Positions 9,730 through 18,659 of a DNA stretch of 64,000 nucleotides are shown here, piece by piece. The stretch comes from Candidatus Sumerlaeota bacterium (GTDB taxonomy: Bacteria > Sumerlaeota > Sumerlaeia > Sumerlaeales > Sumerlaeaceae), in assembly GCA_017161655.1 (NCBI GenBank), contig JADFCV010000003.1, positions 148,361 to 212,360 on the forward strand, written 5' to 3'. The first letter of the stretch is position 1, and the number at the start of each line of letters is the position of its first letter. The position numbers and the translations under genes were made by a program. The notes under the pieces were generated by a model. That model was not told the origin of the DNA, ran no database searches, and saw nothing but the letters and a program-made list of their open reading frames with translations.

Positions 9730-10048
9730 GCGTTTTGCGGTGAGTGGTGACAGTCAGTAGGCGGGGATAAGACTCTGCGGCCGCAGCATGTCCGTGTCGG
9801 CGCCTTCGCCACAAACGCGTCGTCCCAGGTGCAGGTAGCTCTCCCGGTTCTACAAAGGAAGAATTTCGCAAAATCCTTTGTTTCCCGGACACAGAGCCTT
9901 GCGAATCCGACGAAAATGGAATCTATCCTAAGGCGCCTCGCGCCCCACTCCTCCGCTCTGACGACACGCCAGGCATCTGCCCCCTCGTCCGGGCGCCAAA
10001 AGGACAGTCTTCAAAAGTCTAGATAGAGCTTTCGTAGGGCACTGCGGC
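9730..10048 (+). other. Gene-free interval before the repeat region
   Basis: No gene, RNA or repeat recognised in about 320 bases. It leads directly into a broken copy of the 3' end of the secreted repeat-protein gene. Confidence 0.4.
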
Positions 10049-10178
10049 TCGGACGGAGAACGGGCGTCAGATTTACCGGATCCATGTGACGGGGGTCACG
10101 TCGCTGGGAGCTGTGGCGATTGGCGCCATACCGGCCAGTATGGTCCCGGTGGAGGTCAGCCACTTCACGCTCGAGTAG
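10049..10178 (+). pseudogene. Truncated copy of the 3' end of the secreted repeat-protein gene
   Basis: These 130 bases match 12544-12673, the last 130 bases of the secreted repeat-protein gene, with only six mismatches that I can count, and end at an equivalent stop codon (TAG here, TAA there). The encoded tail ends in the same VPVEVSHFTLE. Sequence on both sides is unrelated to the intact gene, so only the C-terminal tail was copied or survived. It may be the remnant of a tandem paralogue whose 5' part was deleted. Confidence 0.85.
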
Positions 10179-10331
10179 GCGGTGGAGAGGTTCGTCGCTG
10201 GGGCGGCGCGCGAAGATGAACGCCTGGTGCCAGGTCTTTGAGTAAAGCGGGTCCTGGAGCAGGAAGCTATTGACGCGCACGGGGGGCCATACCTCACATA
10301 TCAACCTGTGAACATGTTGATGCGTTATTGG

Positions 10332-10566
10332 CCCGCACGCGCGGCGGGGTACACCTTGGGCCATGTCATTCATCGGTTGCCTAAGCTATGGACGCGCCCG
10401 CTGGACCGCATCCGGCACGATGTCATTGACCTGCTGCGCAAGTTATGGCCGCTCAAGCAGGGTGGCCCACATCCGGTACCATCTCATTCGTCTGCTGCAC
10501 AAGCTCTCTAGGCATACGCCGGGCGGGGCACGTCCGGCGCCTTGTCTTTGATTTGCTGGATGCTGG
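10332..10566 (+). repeat. Four degenerate ~58-bp tandem repeats
   Basis: Four consecutive units end at about 10391, 10448, 10508 and 10566. Each carries a core like CATCCGGxxCxATGTCATT followed by GCTGCxxAAGCTxTGG. In shifting frames the units encode a similar peptide (RIRHDVIDLLRKLW, HIRYHLIRLLHKLS, HVRRLVFDLLDAGE). They look like a decayed repeat-protein gene with frameshifts rather than a CRISPR, because whole units are similar and there are no unique spacers. Confidence 0.6.
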
Positions 10567-10624
10567 AGAAGCTACTGAGGCGCCCGCGGGGCGGGAAGGA
10601 GTGCACAGGGCGCTCTCCGCCGAG

Positions 10625-10830
10625 CGAGAGGCCGGTGGCGATGACGCGATGCATTCCTGAGCTCGAGGACAAGCGCTCATGGCGGGGAGAGCTCCGCGTG
10701 GACAACGCGACGGATTCTTGATCTCGAGAGTAAAGCACAGCGCCGGGCTAGAGCGCCGGGTAACGGGACGGGAGGCATTCATGATCTCGAGGAAAAGTGT
10801 TTCGTCCGGCGAGGGCCCCGTGAGGGGGGT
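10625..10830 (+). repeat. Three degenerate ~61-63-bp tandem repeats
   Basis: Three units centred on CTCGAG at about 10662, 10723 and 10786 share the pattern GACGcGAxGCATTCxTGATCTCGAGGA, followed by an AAG-rich and CGG-rich stretch. They follow closely after the 58-bp repeats but have a different core. No continuous reading frame covers them. Between 10830 and the secreted-protein start nothing else is recognised apart from a CTTTTCTGTCATCTGAGACACC stretch just upstream of that gene. Confidence 0.55.
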
Positions 10831-10966
10831 GCGGCGGGGGCGAGGGTGTGTTGGTGGGTCTGTCTTTTTTCTTGAAATCGCCCGTCGTTTGGATGTCGTA
10901 TGACTGCAAGGTGACAGAAGCTTTTCTGTCATCTGAGACACCTTGAAAAAGAAAGGTGCAAGGGTC

Positions 10967-12673
10967 ATGAGAGTAGAAGTCGCAGCAAACCGGGCGCGTG
11001 TAGCGTGTTTTGTTTTGACGTGTTTGGCGTCGAGCTTTGGTCCGTGGGTAGGGTTTGGGGCTGAGGTGAAAGCTCAGTCGAGGCCGCGGGATGGTGGGAG
11101 CCTGCCTGCGATTGTGCGTGGGCCGGAGGCAGACCCGAGTAATGTCTGGTGGGACGACCAGTTTGGGGCTTCTGGGGCCGGGGTCGATAACTCGGTTTAT
11201 GCTCTAACCTTTGATGCTGCGGGGAACCTTTACGCAGGAGGTTTCTTCACCACGGCCGGGGCAGTGTCGGCGAATCGTATCGCGAAGTGGGATGGGACAA
11301 GCTGGGCGGCGCTGGGAAGCGGAATGAATGATGGAGTTTATGCCTTGACCTTTGACCCCGCGGGAAACCTTTACGCAGGAGGGAACTTCACCACGGCTGG
11401 GGGAGTGACTGCGAATCGTATAGCGAAGTGGGATGGAGCAAGCTGGGCGCCTCTGGGAAGCGGAATGGATAGTACTGTCCAAGCCTTGACCTTTGACTCG
11501 GCGGGGAACATTTACGCAGGAGGTTTCTTCACCACGGCCGGGGGAGTGCCGGGGAATCATATAGCGAACTGGGATGGGACAAGCTGGTCAGCTCTGGGAA
11601 GCGGGATGGATAGTACAGTCTTTGCCTTGACCTGTGACACAGCTGGGAACCTTTACGCAGGAGGTTGGTTCACCACGGCGGGGGGAGGGACGGTCAATCG
11701 TATAGCGAAGTGGGATGGGACAAGCTGGTCGGCTCTGGGAAGCGGAATGAATGATACAGTCTGGGCCTTGACCTTTGACTCGGCGGGGAACCTCTACGCA
11801 GGAGGTTGGTTCACCACGGCCGGGGGAGCATCTGCGAGTAAAATAGCGAAGTGGGATGGGACAAGCTGGTCGGCGCTGGGAAGCGGAATGAGTAATGTAG
11901 TCTTTGCCTTGACCAGTGACACTGCGGGGAACCTTTACGCAGGAGGTGTGTTCACCACGGCCGGGGGAGTGTCGGCGAATGACATAGCGAAGTGGGATGG
12001 GACAAGCTGGGCGGCGCTCGGAAGTGGTTTGAGCAGTACGGCAAGAGCTCTGGCCGTGCGTGACAACGCGCTTTTTGTGGGAGGAAGCTTCACGCAAGCG
12101 GGGGGCAAGGATTCCCGGTACATTGCCTTGTGGCAGCCTCGGGTGGACGTGAGCCGTGCGGTGGTTTCGGCGACTCCGGGGCCGCTGACGATCGGCAACG
12201 CGCGTTATGGTTTCTACAAGCCTTCGCTTGAGCTGACCACGGGGACGACGGTGAGCTACGCCGGTGGTTTGCCCACGACTGTGACTCTGGAGCGAGCGCC
12301 AGCGATCAAGGTGGGGGGTCAACGTGTCAACGGGGCGTTCGTTGTGACGCCCACGGATCTGAGCTTTGGCGGGACGGGGGCAGAGCTGTGGGTGGAGTTC
12401 AGTGAGGATGATGTGGCCGCCTACAGTGGTGAGAGCTATGGCAACTTCCGTGCCGTGGCGATGACCTACCCGGCGGGGTATCCGGGGAGCCAGGAGGCGG
12501 CGAGCGTGACGCTTTTGCCCAACCAGAGCGCACCGGTGGCGCATCGGACGGAGAATGGGCGACAGATTTACCGGATCCATGTGACGGGGGTCACGTCGCT
12601 GGGAGCTGTGGCGATTGGGGCCGTGCCGGCCAGTATGGTCCCGGTGGAGGTCAGCCACTTCACGCTCGAGTAA
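10967..12673 (+). CDS. Secreted repeat protein with six 47-residue beta-propeller-like repeats
   Basis: Exported protein of about 568 residues: a signal peptide (hydrophobic segment and a likely cleavage region near AEVKAQ), six near-identical 47-residue repeats and a seventh degenerate one. The C-terminal region of about 200 residues ends abruptly in VPVEVSHFTLE. Each repeat carries the blocks ALTFDxAGNLYAGG, FTTAGG and IAKWDGTSWxALGSGM, typical of secreted Kelch/delta-60-type repeat proteins that form beta-propellers. I start at the ATG at 10967, with AAAGGTG upstream; a TTG eight codons earlier (10943) is less likely. The closing PVEVxxF resembles the PVELxxF stretch seen before sorting domains in Bacteroidota-like secreted proteins, but no sorting domain follows. 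Function is unknown; adhesion or surface binding is a guess. Confidence 0.8.
   Translation: MRVEVAANRARVACFVLTCLASSFGPWVGFGAEVKAQSRPRDGGSLPAIVRGPEADPSNVWWDDQFGASGAGVDNSVYALTFDAAGNLYAGGFFTTAGAVSANRIAKWDGTSWAALGSGMNDGVYALTFDPAGNLYAGGNFTTAGGVTANRIAKWDGASWAPLGSGMDSTVQALTFDSAGNIYAGGFFTTAGGVPGNHIANWDGTSWSALGSGMDSTVFALTCDTAGNLYAGGWFTTAGGGTVNRIAKWDGTSWSALGSGMNDTVWALTFDSAGNLYAGGWFTTAGGASASKIAKWDGTSWSALGSGMSNVVFALTSDTAGNLYAGGVFTTAGGVSANDIAKWDGTSWAALGSGLSSTARALAVRDNALFVGGSFTQAGGKDSRYIALWQPRVDVSRAVVSATPGPLTIGNARYGFYKPSLELTTGTTVSYAGGLPTTVTLERAPAIKVGGQRVNGAFVVTPTDLSFGGTGAELWVEFSEDDVAAYSGESYGNFRAVAMTYPAGYPGSQEAASVTLLPNQSAPVAHRTENGRQIYRIHVTGVTSLGAVAIGAVPASMVPVEVSHFTLE
11195..12040 (+). repeat. Six in-frame 141-bp tandem repeats
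   Basis: Six units of exactly 141 bases (47 codons) run without gaps from 11195 to 12040, with a degenerate seventh to about 12140. Nucleotide identity between units is very high, including silent positions, for example repeated GGGACAAGCTGG and TTCACCACGGC blocks. That indicates recent expansion or gene conversion. The copy number may vary between strains. Confidence 0.93.
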
Positions 12674-12702
12674 CCACCCCAGCCAATCTCGAAACACAGG
12701 GG

Positions 12703-12738
12703 AAGAGGCGGGCTGTGGCCCGCCTCTTGTTCTTTCTC
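12703..12738 (+). terminator. Terminator after the secreted repeat-protein gene
   Basis: A perfect 11-bp stem (AAGAGGCGGGC / GCCCGCCTCTT) with a TGTG tetraloop is followed by a T-rich GTTCTTTCT tract. It lies 29 bases after the stop codon on the same strand. Confidence 0.85.
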
Positions 12739-12906
12739 CGACGGCGCGACGCAAGCTTTCGTCCGCCCCAAGGTGCTTTTTTTCTCCCATCGCCGAAAGC
12801 CGGAGCGGACGTAAATTTGGATGGGCACGGCAAAATTGCTTTTGACAGACCTCCTTTCTCTGCTTGGTAACAGGGAGCACGAACCAACGTGAAGAGGTGA
12901 TGGTGA

Positions 12907-13557
12907 ATGAAAATCGGAATTGTCGGCGCAGGACGCATGGGTTCGGCTTTAGCCCGGCTGTGGGCAAAAGCCGGGCACGAAGTGATATTGAGCGACATCA
13001 TGCCTCCAGAAAAACTCGAGGCAATCGCCCACGCCATTGGTCCTCAGGCACGCGTTGCCAGCGTTGAAGAGGCGGCTCGTGTGGCTGAAGTGCTGCTGCT
13101 TGCGGTGCCCTGGGCTAGCGTGCGCGATGTTGTAGCGGCCTGCGGCAGCCTCGCTGGGAAAATTGTCCTGGATGTGATAAACCCGGTGAAAGCAGACTTT
13201 TCCGACCTCGAATTCGGCTTCACAACGAGCGCATCCGAGGAAATCGCAAAGCTGGCGGACGGGGCGCGCGTATGCAAGGCCCTCAACACCATTCCGTCTC
13301 CCGTTTTCCACTTGCCCGAGTGCAAAATCAGCGGAATGAAGGTGAGCGGTTTTTACTGTGGGGACGACGACGAGGCAAAGCGCACCGTGGCTCAGCTCGT
13401 TGCTGATGCAGGTTTCGAGCCAGTGGACTGCGGGCCACTATCGAGTGCTCGTTACCTCGAAGCAGTGGGAATGCTGCTCATCCGCATTGTCGTGGCGTTG
13501 AAAGCATCGCCGGAGCTGGCCCTGACACTCATCCGGGACCAGAAGCCATGCTGCTAG
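12907..13557 (+). CDS. NADP-dependent oxidoreductase, F420-reductase-like (COG2085)
   Basis: A 216-residue Rossmann-fold protein with the nucleotide-binding start MKIGIVGAGRMGSALA. It resembles the NADPH:F420 oxidoreductase / 6-phosphogluconate-dehydrogenase-like family: LLLAVPWASV in the middle, then VLDVINPV and a KALNTIPSPVF block. Such proteins move hydride between NADP(H) and a cofactor or small metabolite. Nothing nearby indicates F420 synthesis, so the true acceptor is unknown. The ATG start has GAGGTG upstream. It is a single gene between a terminator and a convergent purD. Confidence 0.82.
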   Translation: MKIGIVGAGRMGSALARLWAKAGHEVILSDIMPPEKLEAIAHAIGPQARVASVEEAARVAEVLLLAVPWASVRDVVAACGSLAGKIVLDVINPVKADFSDLEFGFTTSASEEIAKLADGARVCKALNTIPSPVFHLPECKISGMKVSGFYCGDDDEAKRTVAQLVADAGFEPVDCGPLSSARYLEAVGMLLIRIVVALKASPELALTLIRDQKPCC

Positions 13558-13937
13558 GGCGACGCGCCCGGCACGATTGTTCGCCAGGTGCACGAGGCGT
13601 GGCCGTTTTTGCCTCTCCCCCGGGCGACTAAGTCAGACGAGCTGGTGTGCGACACGGCCGTTGAGAACACAGACGAAGGCAAAGCGGCTCGTGGTTTCCC
13701 CGCGTCATTTGGGGCACACGGCGTCGCGCCACGGCGGGTTGGCGGGGGGCATGACAGCAATCCCTGAGAATCGGCAGCCGGGCTGAGGCAGCATCTGCAG
13801 GGCAACCGCCCCAGGTGGCAAAGCACCAGTCGCGATTTTTGTCCAGGGCCGCACTCTTAACGTTGGTGCGCGTTTGGCATTCCATCGAGAAAATGGATGC
13901 CGTTCGACGCTGACGGGAGCAGGTAAGTGGTGCGCCT
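13558..13937 (+). other. Gene-free interval between convergent genes
   Basis: About 380 bases between the oxidoreductase and purD stops. No gene, RNA or convincing terminator seen. Confidence 0.4.
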
Positions 13938-15245
13938 TCAATCAGCTCCCCCCTCGAGGCGTTCAAGGGCGCGATGCGCAATATCGCGGCGGTAATGCGC
14001 TCCATCGAAGCGAATGCGCTGAATTTCTTGATAAGCCAGATGCAGAGCGCGCGGCAAGGAAGTGTGAAGCGCCGTGATGCCGAGCACGCGTCCTCCTGCC
14101 ACCACGAAATCGCTCGCACGCTGAGCGGTACCGGCGTGAAAAACGAGTACTCGTCCATCGAGCATAACGTCCTCGAGTCCCTCGATGACCGCGCCTTTTT
14201 CCGGCGCCTCCGGGTAGCCACGTGCCGCCATGACGACGCATACGGCCACATGGGGATCCCATTCGAGATGGTGTTCGCAGAGGCGGCCGTCGCACACCGC
14301 CTCGACAATGTCGAGCAAATCGTTGCGCAAGCGCGGCAGAACCACCTGGGTCTCCGGATCGCCGAAGCGGCAGTTGAATTCCAGCACACGCGGACCTTCC
14401 TCAGTGATCATCAGTCCTGCATAAATGACCCCTTTGTAAACGATGCCGCGTCGTTGCAGTTCCTCCAGCAGCGGAAGGAAAACCGTTTCGCGCACTTCCT
14501 CCATGAGTTCGTCAGTGACTACGGGTGCGGGGCTGTAGGCCCCCATGCCGCCCGTGTTGGGCCCGATGTCGCCATCATGCAAACGCTTGTGGTCCTGAGC
14601 ACTGGCCATCGGAAGGATGACGTTCCCATCCGTGAAAGCCATGATGCTTGCCTCTTCACCTTCCAGGAACTCCTCGATGACAATGCGCTCGCTGGCGGCT
14701 CCAAACTGGCGCTCCACAAGGTTTCGGCGAATCGCTTCGTAGGCTTGCTCAAGTGAATAGGCAACGGTGACGCCTTTTCCGGCTGCAAGACCGTCAGCTT
14801 TGACAATGAGAGGTGGGCCAAGCTTTCGCGCAAATTTCTGTGCTTCTTTCGCATCAGTGAAGGTTTGAGCCATGGCCGTGGGGATCCGGGCAGCCTGCAT
14901 GACTTCCTTGGCGAAACTCTTGCTGGCTTCGAGACGCGCCGCCTCGCGAGAGGGACCGAACACCTTTAGGCCGGCCTTCTCGAAGGCATCCACAATCCCC
15001 TCGGCAAGGGGTGCTTCCGGGCCAACAATCGTGTAGTCAATGCCCAACGTAAGGGCGCGGCGAACAAGCTCGCAAAAATTCTCGCCCCATGGAGCGTCGA
15101 AACAGATGGCATCGCGGGCGATACCGGCATTGCCCGGCGTGCAATAAATGGGACCGACGCGTTTGCTCTGACGAAGTTTCCAGACAATCGCGTGCTCTCG
15201 TCCGCCCCCACCAATAACCAGAACTTTTCTCAAACTGTTGCTCAT
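13938..15245 (-). CDS. purD: Phosphoribosylamine--glycine ligase
   Basis: Joins glycine to phosphoribosylamine using ATP, the second step of de novo purine synthesis. The 435-residue length is normal. Visible are the N-terminal GGGGREHAIVWKL, the ATP-grasp blocks KADGLAAGKGVTVA and EEFLEGEEASIMAF, and the metal/ATP site ending EFNCRFGDPETQVVLPRL. The start overlaps the purM stop by four bases (ATGA), implying translational coupling. With purM it forms a two-gene purine operon. Confidence 0.97.
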   Translation of the reverse strand: MSNSLRKVLVIGGGGREHAIVWKLRQSKRVGPIYCTPGNAGIARDAICFDAPWGENFCELVRRALTLGIDYTIVGPEAPLAEGIVDAFEKAGLKVFGPSREAARLEASKSFAKEVMQAARIPTAMAQTFTDAKEAQKFARKLGPPLIVKADGLAAGKGVTVAYSLEQAYEAIRRNLVERQFGAASERIVIEEFLEGEEASIMAFTDGNVILPMASAQDHKRLHDGDIGPNTGGMGAYSPAPVVTDELMEEVRETVFLPLLEELQRRGIVYKGVIYAGLMITEEGPRVLEFNCRFGDPETQVVLPRLRNDLLDIVEAVCDGRLCEHHLEWDPHVAVCVVMAARGYPEAPEKGAVIEGLEDVMLDGRVLVFHAGTAQRASDFVVAGGRVLGITALHTSLPRALHLAYQEIQRIRFDGAHYRRDIAHRALERLEGGAD

Positions 15246-16267
15246 GAATATTCGACCCTCACCTTTCCTGTGCCTTTGACGATTTCTCCGACGACATGAA
15301 CGCGCTCACCCGCGCGTTGGGCCACCCGAATGAGTCGCCCCTGCTCGCGCTCTGCCGCCACCGCCATGAACCCAATGCCCATATTGAATGTGGCAAGCAT
15401 TTCCTCGTATTCGACCGGACCACAGCGCTGGATGAGTTTGAAAATAGGCGGTGTTTCCCAGCGTTTTTTGTAAACCACTGCATCGACGTTTTTCGGCAAC
15501 ACCCGGCAGAGATTGCCAGGAATGCCCCCGCCGGTAATGTGGGCATAAGCTTTGACCGCCACCCTGGCTGTGCGCAGAGCTTCGACGAGGGATACGTAGA
15601 TGCGCGTTGGAGTGAGGAGGACATCGCCAAGGGGGGCGCCCAGCTCGCGTACCGACGTCGTGAGCTTCATCGCTGCCTGCTCGAGCAGAACTTTCCGCGC
15701 GAGCGAAAAACCGTTCGAGTGCAGGCCGCTCGACTCGAAACCAAACACGAGATCGCCGGGCTTGATCTTGCTGCCGTCGATGACACTGGATCCGTCCACA
15801 AGCCCAACGCCAAACCCGGCGAGATCGAAATCGCCCCTGGCGTAAAGCCCCGGCAATTCTGCCGTTTCGCCACCCAGCATCTCCATCCGAGCCTCTTCGC
15901 AGCCGGCAAGAATCCCGTCGAAAATGGCTTTCGCCTCGTCGAGCTGGAGCTTCCCCGTGGCAAAATAATCGAGAAAGAATAACGGCTTTGCGCCACAGGT
16001 GATAAGGTCATTTGCCACCATCGCGACGAGGTCGATGCCGATGGTATCGAAACGGCGAAGAGCCTTGGCGATGAGTAGCTTTGTGCCCACGCCGTCAGTG
16101 GAGCCAACAAGCATCGGGCGCTTCATACCGCGCAGGGTTGGCAGGCGGAAGAGACCACTGAACCCACCAATCGCGGGCCTCTTTGAGCGGATATAGTCGA
16201 CAAACTCATCCGCGGCCGAAATGTCCACGCCTGCGTCGGCATAAGTGATGGCTTTTTTGCGTGCCAT
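15242..16267 (-). CDS. purM: Phosphoribosylformylglycinamidine cyclo-ligase (AIR synthetase)
   Basis: Closes the imidazole ring of AIR from FGAM with ATP in purine synthesis. The protein has 341 residues and the family features TYADAGVDI at the start, GGFSGLF, the ATP/substrate loop VGSTDGVGTKLLIA, the GGETAELPG block and the late ITGGGIPGNL. A GAGG Shine-Dalgarno sits seven bases before the ATG. It is the first gene of the purM-purD operon, divergent from cstA. Confidence 0.97.
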   Translation of the reverse strand: MARKKAITYADAGVDISAADEFVDYIRSKRPAIGGFSGLFRLPTLRGMKRPMLVGSTDGVGTKLLIAKALRRFDTIGIDLVAMVANDLITCGAKPLFFLDYFATGKLQLDEAKAIFDGILAGCEEARMEMLGGETAELPGLYARGDFDLAGFGVGLVDGSSVIDGSKIKPGDLVFGFESSGLHSNGFSLARKVLLEQAAMKLTTSVRELGAPLGDVLLTPTRIYVSLVEALRTARVAVKAYAHITGGGIPGNLCRVLPKNVDAVVYKKRWETPPIFKLIQRCGPVEYEEMLATFNMGIGFMAVAAEREQGRLIRVAQRAGERVHVVGEIVKGTGKVRVEYS

Positions 16268-16746
16268 GAAAACCCTCGGAGGAAAAATTAAGGCTCAAAA
16301 ACGCATGTCGAGCGCGTTCGCAGAACCCGACATTTACCACGACCACCATTACCCCGGGGAGGCAAGGAAAACAATAAGACGAAAAGGTGTCGGCGCACTC
16401 GGCACCTGCCCGAACCGGAAAATGCTGAACAGGGGCTTCACCTCGACGGGGACAAGCGAGTAGGAGAAGCCCGTCGTTTAAGTGTTCTTTTCTTAGCACT
16501 CACTGGCTATCACACAGAACCAGGCTGGGTATCGTCTCCGACATCGGGAAGCTAATGGCGGACCCCGGCGGACATTGCGGAAGCAAGACCCAAAAGAAGC
16601 GCCCCTTGTCCATGACAGCACTCCGTAAGTGCCCGCCCTCTTTTCGAGAGAGTGCGGCGCGTGGAGTCCTGGCTACCCGACGAAAAATAATGAAAAACCT
16701 GTCGAGCGGAGTAGAGAATCAATAAGACCGTGGAGGATGATTGGCA
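16268..16746 (+). other. Divergent promoter region of purM and cstA
   Basis: About 480 bases with no recognisable gene. It must carry promoters for both divergent units. The cstA ribosome binding site GGAGG is at 16732-16736. No riboswitch or operator is recognised. Confidence 0.4.
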
Positions 16747-18534
16747 ATGGGCTTATTAGTCTTTATTGTGATTTCTTTTGTTAGTTTGCTTTTATCTTAT
16801 CTTGTTATCGGGCGTTTTTTACAGCGCCTTTTTGGGTTGAGCACAGAAAAGAATACACCTGCGCATGTCCAGCGCGATGGGCTTGATTATGAACCAGCTC
16901 GCGCATCATATTTGCTGCCGCAGCACTTTTCTGCGATTGCAGCGGCTGGTCCCATTGTTGGGCCAATTCTCGCCGGCATCTACTTTGGTTGGGGGCCAGC
17001 GTGGCTGTGGATCATTATTGGTTCGGTGTTTATCGGTGGGATTCACGACTTTACAGCCCTTGTGGCCAGTGTCCGACATCAAGGTCGCTCTGTCGCTGAG
17101 ATTGTTCGCGCCTATATGACTCCGCGAGCGCACACGCTTTTCCTTATCTTTATCTGGTGTGCCCTCGTGTATGTGATCGTGGCCTTCACCGATGTGACAG
17201 CTGGCACGTTCGTGCAGGCCGGTAGCGCGGCGGAGGCGGCAGCGCCAGGTCCTGCCGTCGCCACATCCTCCACGCTCTACCTCGCTCTGGCTTTTGCCAT
17301 GGGACTGATGTTGCGGTTCACGCGCATAGGGCCTGTGCGAGCAAAGATAATCTTTCTCCCACTCGTCGCCCTTGCTATCGTGGCGGGGCCATGGCTCCCT
17401 CTCGATTTGGGGAAGCTCATGCCAGGTGCAGATCAACAACATGTTCAACAGGTGTGGGGCTACCTGCTCCTGGGTTACTGCTTTGTGGCCGCTATGGTGC
17501 CGGTGTGGTTGCTTTTACAACCACGTGGAGAGTTGGGCGGCTATTTTCTTTACATTGTCATGGGGATAGGGGTGCTGGGGCTGACGATTGGGGCGGTCTC
17601 GGGCAATTTCTCAATCCAGGCCCCCGCTTTCAAAGGATGGATTGCTAAAGACGCGTCCTTTGGCGGAGCTCTCCCGCTGCTGCCAATCTTGTTCATTACG
17701 GTGGCGTGTGGTGCCTGCTCAGGCTTTCACAGCATTGTAGCCAGCGGCACAACCAGCAAGCAACTCGACCGGGAAGCAGATGCTAAGCCCGTTGCTTACG
17801 GCGGGATGCTTCTGGAAGGGTTCTTCGCTTGCTTGAGCCTGACGACGCTCATGATCCTGGCACCTGCTCAGCAAAAGGGCGGCGCCGACGCCATTTATGC
17901 GAATGGCATTGCCAGCTACGCGGCCCAGCTTTTCGCCCCGTTTTTGCCGGCTGGGGTGAGCCCCTTTCAGATCCTTTATCAGTTCGCACTGCTGTGCTTT
18001 GCGACATTTGTTTTCGATACGCTTGATGCTTGCACGCGCCTGGCCCGTTACGTCCTCATGGAGCTCTTCGGCTGGACCACGCGTCGCCAGGCCGTCATCG
18101 CTACCGTTCTCTGCCTTGTGCTGCCGGCTGTTGCCATCGCTCTACCGCGTGTGAACGTGGACGGCAAGGCGTTGCCCCTGTGGAAAGTGTTCTGGAACAT
18201 ATTTGGCAGCTCGAATCAACTCTTAGCGGCACTGACACTCCTGGGGGTTACGGTGTGGCTGGCGCGCAAGCGCATGGCTTACTGGCTGACGTTATGGCCA
18301 TCAGTCTTCATGATGCTGGTGACGCTCTGGAGTCTCATCCTTATGATCGGTCCGTACCTGGGCCGGTGGAAAACAGGACAACCCATCGAGCTCATCCACC
18401 ACCTGCAATTCGCCATTGTGCTTTCATTGATCGGCCTCGCCGTGTGGCTGGTCATAGAGGCGTTTATCACCTGGCGCACGCTAAGCGGAGCTCCGCCCTC
18501 TGAGGCAACGAGCCCGGTTGCGGAAGTAGCCTAG
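16747..18534 (+). CDS. cstA: Carbon starvation protein CstA, pyruvate/peptide transporter family
   Basis: Polytopic inner-membrane transporter of the CstA family, linked to uptake of pyruvate or peptides on carbon limitation. About 595 residues with more than a dozen hydrophobic segments. CstA hallmarks visible are GPIVGPILAGIYFGWGPAW, GGIHDF, the CGACSGFHSIVASGTTSKQ signature and FDTLDACTRLARY. It is shorter than the enterobacterial protein (about 700 residues), as in many other phyla. Either the ATG at 16747 (10 bases after GGAGG) or a TTG at 16741 (4 bases after it) may start translation; I prefer the ATG. It stands alone, divergent from purM. Confidence 0.93.
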   Translation: MGLLVFIVISFVSLLLSYLVIGRFLQRLFGLSTEKNTPAHVQRDGLDYEPARASYLLPQHFSAIAAAGPIVGPILAGIYFGWGPAWLWIIIGSVFIGGIHDFTALVASVRHQGRSVAEIVRAYMTPRAHTLFLIFIWCALVYVIVAFTDVTAGTFVQAGSAAEAAAPGPAVATSSTLYLALAFAMGLMLRFTRIGPVRAKIIFLPLVALAIVAGPWLPLDLGKLMPGADQQHVQQVWGYLLLGYCFVAAMVPVWLLLQPRGELGGYFLYIVMGIGVLGLTIGAVSGNFSIQAPAFKGWIAKDASFGGALPLLPILFITVACGACSGFHSIVASGTTSKQLDREADAKPVAYGGMLLEGFFACLSLTTLMILAPAQQKGGADAIYANGIASYAAQLFAPFLPAGVSPFQILYQFALLCFATFVFDTLDACTRLARYVLMELFGWTTRRQAVIATVLCLVLPAVAIALPRVNVDGKALPLWKVFWNIFGSSNQLLAALTLLGVTVWLARKRMAYWLTLWPSVFMMLVTLWSLILMIGPYLGRWKTGQPIELIHHLQFAIVLSLIGLAVWLVIEAFITWRTLSGAPPSEATSPVAEVA

Positions 18535-18659
18535 GGCATTTTGAGTGCTCTCCCCGACGCAAGACTTGAAGAACCGTTTCTGGCGCACCATGAGGAAAGA
18601 TGCATTTTCGCGCTTCTTGCGAATAACGCATTCGAGACACAGCATCATAAGATGACATT

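Noticed and set aside
10179-10373. Minus-strand peptide with FLLQDPLYSKTWHQAFIF, protein-like
   Set aside because: Short, no recognisable family, and its frame runs into the copied tail of another gene; kept as unresolved.
10332-10830. CRISPR-like spacing of ~60-bp repeats
   Set aside because: Whole units are similar and adjacent; there are no conserved repeats separated by unique spacers and no cas genes.
11588-12967. Long antisense reading frame across the secreted repeat gene
   Set aside because: It is the shadow of the 141-bp repeats; its protein is low-complexity and the sense frame has a signal peptide and family blocks.
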